A stretch of 64,000 bases of DNA from NCBI GenBank assembly GCA_002351725.1, contig DEHD01000034.1, positions 111,147-175,146 of the forward strand, in the 5' to 3' direction. This DNA comes from Prevotella sp. UBA2809 (lineage in GTDB: Bacteria; Bacteroidota; Bacteroidia; Bacteroidales; Bacteroidaceae). This document shows, piece by piece, positions 58,996 to 64,000 of the stretch. The translations under genes and the position numbers were made by a program. How positions within the stretch are numbered: position 1 is the stretch's first letter; each line of letters opens with the position of its first letter. The notes under the pieces are model-generated. The model was given only the letters and a program-made list of their open reading frames with translations. It searched no databases and had not been told where the DNA came from.

Positions 58996-59152
58996 AGTAC
59001 TTTTGCAAAAAATCAAATTCACAATGAGTACTAACCAATTTAAACATTCAACAATGGAAAAACTAAGAAAACTGATTCTGAGTTTCTTTGCTCTCCTTGC
59101 TAGTACTGTAATGTACGCGCAAACGGAGATCAGTGGTACCGTGGTCGACGCT
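58996..59152 (+). repeat. 157-bp near-identical cassette, copy 2 (susC2 promoter, leader, signal peptide)
   Basis: Same sequence as 48659-48815 with a single substitution at 59101. The two copies are in direct orientation, 10,337 bp apart. Confidence 0.97.
58998..59005 (+). promoter_or_regulatory. -7 promoter box of susC2
   Basis: TACTTTTG, inside the shared cassette, directly after the terminator of regulator 2. Confidence 0.75.
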
Positions 59153-62100
59153 TCTGGCGAGTCCGTAATTGGAGCCACAGTAATGGAGAAAGGGACATCG
59201 AACGGTACGATTACCGATTTTGATGGTAACTTTAAACTAAAGGTAGAAGCTGGTAAAACGCTTGTCTTCTCGTACATTGGATTCAAAACCCAGGAGCTGC
59301 CTGCTAAAAATGGCATGCAAGTAACCTTGAAAGACAATGCTAAGGAGCTGGCAGAAATCGTAGTAACTGGATATCAGGCTCAGCGTAAGGCCGACCTGAC
59401 AGGTTCTGTTTCTGTAGTAGAGACAAAAGACCTGAAGACATCGGCAGACACCGACCCAATGCGTGCTCTGCAGGGAAAAGTGCCAGGCATGACTATTACC
59501 AGTAATGGCTCGCCTGTAGGTGCTGGTACCGTTCGCATTCGTGGTATTGGATCGTTCAACTCTTCACAGGATCCATTGTTCGTTATCGACGGTGTGCCCA
59601 CCACAACCAATCTGAACACACTGAACATGAACGACATTGAGTCGATGCAGGTTCTGAAGGACGCTGCTTCGGCTTCTATCTATGGTAGCCGCGCTGCCAA
59701 TGGTGTGATTATCATCACCACCCGTAGCGGTAAGAAGGGCGACAAGGTAAAGATTGATTTCTCTGCAAATCTTACTGCACAGTTCTACAACAAGCAGAGC
59801 ATGATGGATCTGTCGAATACAGCTGAGTATGCTACAGCTATGGCTCAGGCTGCTATGAACGACGGACTTGATCCTGAAGCTTATGCCAACAACTACGGTT
59901 TGACTCTGCATGCAGGCAGCGGCACACCAATCTCTGCCTATAACCCCGCAACAGGACAGATGGAGAACTTTACCGTAAATGGTCTGTACGACGGCTACAT
60001 GAACTCGAAGAGAACCATGCGCTTTAGCAATACCGACTGGTTGAAGGCCATTTCTCGCACAGGTTTCTCACAGAACTACGACCTTTCTATCTCAAACGCA
60101 ACCGATAAGTCGTCGGCTCTGTTCTCATTCGGTTATAAGAAGAACAAGGGTATCCTGAAGTACACCGATTTCGAGAGCTTCTCTGGTCGTATCAACACTA
60201 GTTTCAAGATTAACAAGTTGGTAACTATCGGTGAGAATGCTACAATTACATATTCTAATCAGGTTGACTGCCAGCCTCTGGAAAATGCCTTGAAGATGTC
60301 GCCAACACTCCCTGTATACGAGGAAGACGGTGTAACATTCTCAGGTCCTGTAGGTGGTATGAGCGACCGCCAGAACCCACTGCGTGAGTTGTATCACAAC
60401 CGCGACAATCGCCTGAAGATGTGGCGTGTGTTTGGTAACGCATTTGTTAACATTGAGCCCATCAAAGGATTGCTTCTCCGTTCAAACTTCGGTCTCGACC
60501 TCTGGTCGGAGAATATCCACAGTGTAACATATACCTGGCACTCTGATGTTGTAAATAACTCTACTCCATCAGCAAATATGGGCGCCAAGACATCGATTAA
60601 GTGGACATGGTCAAACACCGCAAACTATAACTTCACCCTTGGTACCGATCATTCATTTATCGTACTGGGTGGTATGGAGCTTCACAGAGATATCAACGAG
60701 TGGTCGAATGCATACGCACAGATGTTTGCTATCGAGAACTACGACTATATGTATCCCGATGCTGCTACTGGCACACAGCGTGCAACCGGTATTCAGGAGG
60801 GCTACAACCTGGTATCGTTCTTCGGTAAGCTCGACTATAACTTCAAGGATTTGCTTCTGGCTTCGTTCACTATCCGTCACGACGGTTCAAGCCGCTTTGG
60901 TGAGAACAACCGCTACGGTACATTCCCAGCTGCTACACTCGGTTATCGTATTTCTCAGCATCTGAATCAGAGCTGGATCGACGATTTGAAGATTCGTGCT
61001 TCTTGGGGTCAGACTGGTAACCAGGCTATCTCAAACTATGCTCGCTATGGTCTTTATGCAGCTACATACGGTGGCGGTCGCAACGAGTCTACAGCCTACG
61101 ACCTGAATCTGGCTGGCAGCGGTATCTTCCCTTCTGGTTTCCGTGCCACACAGGCTCAGAACAACAATCTGAAGTGGGAAACAACCGAGCAGTGGAACGT
61201 TGGTCTTGATTTCCGTTTCTTTGGCAGCTCACTCTATGGTACAGTCGACGCCTATATTAAAAAGGTAAAGGATATGCTTATCAACCCTGCTTATTTGGGT
61301 TCGATGGGTGAAGGTGGTGCAAGCTGGCTTAACGGTCCAAGCCTCAAGAACTGGGGTATGGAATTTGCCCTTGGCTATCGTCATACAACAGAATACGGCC
61401 TGACTTACAATGTAAATGGTAATCTGGACTTCTATCGCAGTAAGGTTACTTATCTGCCCGAAACAACTACAGGTTCGTATGTTCACACAGCAAAGGAAAA
61501 CCTTGTAGAGTCTGGTCATCCTTATGGTTCTATCGTAGGTTATGTAGTTGACGGACTGTTCCAGAATCGCGATGAAGTTCTGGCAAGTGGTCAGGATAAC
61601 GCTCGCGTAGGTGGTTTGAAGTATGCCGACCTTGATGGTAATGGTATCATCAACGAGCAGGATCAGACTTGGATTTTCAATCCAGTGCCCAACTTCTCAT
61701 GGGGTCTTAATGTTGACCTGAGCTATAAGAACTTCGATTTCAATATGTTCTGGCAGGGTGTTGCTGGACAGGACGTTTACAACGACCAGAAGTTCCAGAC
61801 CGACTTCTACAGCATTACCGATGCTGGTTCTAACAAGGGTAACCGTATGCTTGGTGCATGGACCACAGCTAACACCGGTAGCAAGATTCCTGCTTTGACC
61901 ACCAACAATACTGGCAACGAAAACCGTGCCTCTACCTACTTTGTTGAGAATGGCTCATACGCAAAGCTCCGTCAGGTACAGCTTGGTTACAACATCCCAA
62001 AGAGTCTGCTCAGCAAGTTGAACATGACCAGTGCTCGTGTATACGTTTCTGGACATAACTTACTCACCATTAAGAGTAGCTCACTTACTTGCTCGGATCC

Positions 62101-62167
62101 AGAGAACCCACGTTGGATGTATCCTAATAGCACCAGCATTTCATTTGGTATCCAGACTTCGTTTTAA
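59054..62167 (+). CDS. SusC-like TonB-dependent transporter (SusC2)
   Basis: 1037 residues from the ATG at 59054 (alternative ATG at 59024), chosen as for SusC1. The signal peptide is identical to that of SusC1. The CarboxypepD-like domain (GTVVDASGESVIGATVME), plug (VVTGYQAQRKADLTGSVSV; MTITSNGSPVGAGTVRIRG; DPLFVIDGVPT; LKDAASASIYGSRAANGVII) and barrel are complete, ending in GIQTSF. The barrel loops differ strongly from SusC1, so the two probably import different fructan chain types. A SusD gene follows 37 bp downstream. Confidence 0.96.
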   Translation: MEKLRKLILSFFALLASTVMYAQTEISGTVVDASGESVIGATVMEKGTSNGTITDFDGNFKLKVEAGKTLVFSYIGFKTQELPAKNGMQVTLKDNAKELAEIVVTGYQAQRKADLTGSVSVVETKDLKTSADTDPMRALQGKVPGMTITSNGSPVGAGTVRIRGIGSFNSSQDPLFVIDGVPTTTNLNTLNMNDIESMQVLKDAASASIYGSRAANGVIIITTRSGKKGDKVKIDFSANLTAQFYNKQSMMDLSNTAEYATAMAQAAMNDGLDPEAYANNYGLTLHAGSGTPISAYNPATGQMENFTVNGLYDGYMNSKRTMRFSNTDWLKAISRTGFSQNYDLSISNATDKSSALFSFGYKKNKGILKYTDFESFSGRINTSFKINKLVTIGENATITYSNQVDCQPLENALKMSPTLPVYEEDGVTFSGPVGGMSDRQNPLRELYHNRDNRLKMWRVFGNAFVNIEPIKGLLLRSNFGLDLWSENIHSVTYTWHSDVVNNSTPSANMGAKTSIKWTWSNTANYNFTLGTDHSFIVLGGMELHRDINEWSNAYAQMFAIENYDYMYPDAATGTQRATGIQEGYNLVSFFGKLDYNFKDLLLASFTIRHDGSSRFGENNRYGTFPAATLGYRISQHLNQSWIDDLKIRASWGQTGNQAISNYARYGLYAATYGGGRNESTAYDLNLAGSGIFPSGFRATQAQNNNLKWETTEQWNVGLDFRFFGSSLYGTVDAYIKKVKDMLINPAYLGSMGEGGASWLNGPSLKNWGMEFALGYRHTTEYGLTYNVNGNLDFYRSKVTYLPETTTGSYVHTAKENLVESGHPYGSIVGYVVDGLFQNRDEVLASGQDNARVGGLKYADLDGNGIINEQDQTWIFNPVPNFSWGLNVDLSYKNFDFNMFWQGVAGQDVYNDQKFQTDFYSITDAGSNKGNRMLGAWTTANTGSKIPALTTNNTGNENRASTYFVENGSYAKLRQVQLGYNIPKSLLSKLNMTSARVYVSGHNLLTIKSSSLTCSDPENPRWMYPNSTSISFGIQTSF

Positions 62168-62204
62168 TTAAGAGTTAAGAATTTAGAATTAAGATTATAG
62201 AGTT

Positions 62205-63941
62205 ATGAAAACAATATATAAATCAATATGCGCAGGTCTGATCGTTTGCGGTTCACTCACTTCGTGCAACGATTTCATAGACGTGACACCCAAGGGCGTT
62301 ATTAGCGAAGATCTGGCAATGAGTCAGCCCGAGGAGATGGTTACAGCAGCTTACGCAAAACTCGGTGATGACTGGTACACCTATCCGTTTAATCTCTGGC
62401 CCTATGGCGATGTGTCATCCGACGACGCTATGAAAGGCGGCTCAGGAACCACCGATACAAACTATCATCCAGTAGAGGTATGGTCTACTTTAACAGCTTC
62501 TACCCCCGACCACATGGATGAGCTGTGGTATCACTTCTACTGTTCAATAAGCCGTTGTAACCGTGCATTGGTTTCTTTGGCCAACAGCGAGACTATGGAT
62601 GCCCAGACAAAGGCTATTCGTGAGGGTGAGGTTCGTTTCCTCCGTGCTCACTTCTATTTCAAGCTGGTTCAGCTTTGGAATCAGGTGCCCTGGGTTGATG
62701 AAGAGGTTTATAAGAACCACACCGAGGAACAGACTCGAAATGATGAGTTTACTCACGATGAACTGATGCAGAAGATTGTGGCCGACTTTAAGGCTGCCTA
62801 CGATGTACTGCCAGTACAGCAGGCTCAGGGCGGACGTGCCAATAAGATTGCTGCAGCTGCCTATCTGGCAAAGTGCTACCTCACTATGGCCTGGGGCGAC
62901 GGATATGAGGCAAATACCGGCGTAAGCCACATCAACAGCCAGTATATGCAGGAAGTACTGAAGTACACACAGGAGGTGGCTAACTCGCAGTATGGCTATC
63001 TTGAGGACTTTGGCGACATTTTCCTGCCTGAGTATAAGAACTCTAAGGAGAGTATCTTTGCCGTACAGCACTCTGACTATCAGGACGATAATACACTGTA
63101 TGGTCGTGCAAACTGGAGTAATATGCTGAATGGTTGCTGGGGCATCTGGTCATGCGGATGGGACTTCCACAAGCCTACACAGAACCTGGTAAATGCCTTT
63201 AAGACAAAGGATGGTCTGCCCATGTTCGACGACTTTAACAAGGAGATAGCTTATCCTACCAATGGCGTTCCAACAGCACAGAAGTGGGATCCACGTTTGT
63301 TCCACACAGTAGGTATGCCTACATTCCCATACAAATACGAGGCTCAGTACACCATGACTACCGACAACTCTCGTACACCTAACACCTATGGCTACTATGC
63401 CTCTCTGAAGGAAGTACCACAGCGTTCTAAGGGCGAGACCTTCGACAACCCATGGCAGGCATTCGCTATGAACGACTATGTTCTGCGCTATACCGACGTG
63501 ATGCTTATGCGTGCCGAAGCTCTGATTGAGACAGGTTCTCTTGAAGAGGCTCGTACCATCATTAACAACATCCGCCAGCGCGCTAAGAATTCAGTTGCAA
63601 AGCACATTGCATACGCTGCCGATCAGTGCGACATCGCTCTCTATCCTGCATCTTACTTCCAGGATAAGGAAACAGCACGTAAGTGCCTGCAGTGGGAGCG
63701 CCGCCTTGAGTTGGCTATGGAGAGCAACCGCTTCTTCGACCTTCGTCGCTGGGGTATCGCTTCTCAGACACTGAATGCATTCTTTGAGACCGAGAAGGAC
63801 GTAACCTATGGCAAGCAGACATATGCACAGTACTACAAGGATGCCCACTTCACAGCAGGCAAGAATGAGTACTTCCCTCTGCCATATATCCAGCTTTACT
63901 ATGTGCCTGGTCTCTACACTCAGAACAAGGGATACAATTAA
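62205..63941 (+). CDS. SusD-like surface glycan-binding lipoprotein (SusD2)
   Basis: A 578-residue lipoprotein (lipobox LTSCND). SusD signatures are present: GEVRFLRAHFYFKLVQLW, KIAAAAYLAKCYLTMAWGD, YTDVMLMRAEALIETG, and the C-terminal LQWERRLELAMESNRFFDLRRWG with ENEYFPLP-like KNEYFPLPYIQL. It pairs with SusC2 to capture oligosaccharide at the cell surface. The region between susC2 and this gene contains short AGTTAAGA/AATTAAGA-like repeats, and tandem AGTTAAGN units follow its stop. Confidence 0.95.
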   Translation: MKTIYKSICAGLIVCGSLTSCNDFIDVTPKGVISEDLAMSQPEEMVTAAYAKLGDDWYTYPFNLWPYGDVSSDDAMKGGSGTTDTNYHPVEVWSTLTASTPDHMDELWYHFYCSISRCNRALVSLANSETMDAQTKAIREGEVRFLRAHFYFKLVQLWNQVPWVDEEVYKNHTEEQTRNDEFTHDELMQKIVADFKAAYDVLPVQQAQGGRANKIAAAAYLAKCYLTMAWGDGYEANTGVSHINSQYMQEVLKYTQEVANSQYGYLEDFGDIFLPEYKNSKESIFAVQHSDYQDDNTLYGRANWSNMLNGCWGIWSCGWDFHKPTQNLVNAFKTKDGLPMFDDFNKEIAYPTNGVPTAQKWDPRLFHTVGMPTFPYKYEAQYTMTTDNSRTPNTYGYYASLKEVPQRSKGETFDNPWQAFAMNDYVLRYTDVMLMRAEALIETGSLEEARTIINNIRQRAKNSVAKHIAYAADQCDIALYPASYFQDKETARKCLQWERRLELAMESNRFFDLRRWGIASQTLNAFFETEKDVTYGKQTYAQYYKDAHFTAGKNEYFPLPYIQLYYVPGLYTQNKGYN

Positions 63942-63943
63942 GT

Positions 63944-63983
63944 AGTTAAGGAGTTAAGAAGTTAAGTAGTTAAGAAGATAACT
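63944..63983. repeat. 8-bp tandem repeat after susD2
   Basis: Units AGTTAAGG, AGTTAAGA, AGTTAAGT and AGTTAAGA start at 63944, 63952, 63960 and 63968, and a degenerate unit AGATAACT at 63976. It begins 2 bp after the stop of susD2. The next gene is outside the window. Confidence 0.9.
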
Positions 63984-64000
63984 AAAGTTTCGCAAGTGAT

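Noticed and set aside
1..64000. Insertion sequences or transposase genes
   Set aside because: No transposase-like protein or terminal inverted repeats with target duplications were recognised.

Overview
The window looks like a Prevotellaceae chromosome (Prevotella, Segatella or Xylanibacter type; order Bacteroidales). The reasons are many Bacteroidetes-type -7 boxes (TAnnTTTG) just upstream of genes, AT-rich leaders without clear Shine-Dalgarno sequences, SusC/SusD pairs, HTCS-type sensor regulators, a fructan utilisation locus laid out like the known Bacteroides levan/inulin loci, and a secreted esterase with a Prevotella-style C-terminal sorting tail. I could not run any search, so genus and species are inference.

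Layout. 1-7.3 kb is housekeeping: the 5' part of a CBM20-type 4-alpha-glucanotransferase (malQ, runs off the left edge), RNase R (rnr), an epimerase overlapping a PAP2/Aur1-like membrane enzyme, greA with a terminator in its leader, a HIT protein, and manC. A tRNA-Leu(CAA) follows at 7.46 kb. 7.7-17.25 kb is one eight-gene operon. It encodes a secreted caspase-fold protease with Sel1 repeats, a small secreted protein, a multi-zinc-ribbon protein, a membrane-anchored Ser/Thr-kinase-like protein, a zinc-ribbon protein with three AAA+ modules, a zinc-ribbon/FHA protein and two polytopic membrane proteins. This is the best candidate in the window for an undescribed system. The 500 bp after it hold two unusual repeat arrays: TGAGAGATT motifs, and four 22-bp-phased palindromes. 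A secreted SGNH esterase and a hybrid-input histidine kinase come next. A five-gene minus-strand envelope operon (21.3-26.9 kb) then encodes FlgT/LPP20-like, DUF4384, coiled-coil/transglutaminase-like and CHASE2-only proteins.

27-42 kb is mixed metabolism and regulation: an HlyIII-family protein; a CoA-transferase followed by a TPR/SpoIIE-phosphatase protein; a LacI regulator with a GH9 glucanase and an OMP_b-brl-type TonB receptor; a single-chain fusion of xanthine phosphoribosyltransferase with a PreA-type dihydropyrimidine dehydrogenase; and a vitamin B6 operon. That operon starts with a kinase-dead ThiD-like domain fused to an AraC DNA-binding domain, followed by pdxS and a pdxT carrying an in-frame palindromic insertion.

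43-64 kb is a fructan polysaccharide utilisation locus: secreted GH32, MFS fructose permease, fructokinase, sensor regulator 1, SusC1/SusD1, a DUF4960 surface glycan-binding lipoprotein, a surface GH32, sensor regulator 2, then SusC2/SusD2. Fructan would be bound and cut at the surface, imported through SusC/D, trimmed to fructose in the periplasm by GH32, carried in by the permease and phosphorylated by fructokinase. Both sensor regulators lack parts of the kinase core, and the two susC genes share a nearly identical 157-bp promoter and signal-peptide cassette.
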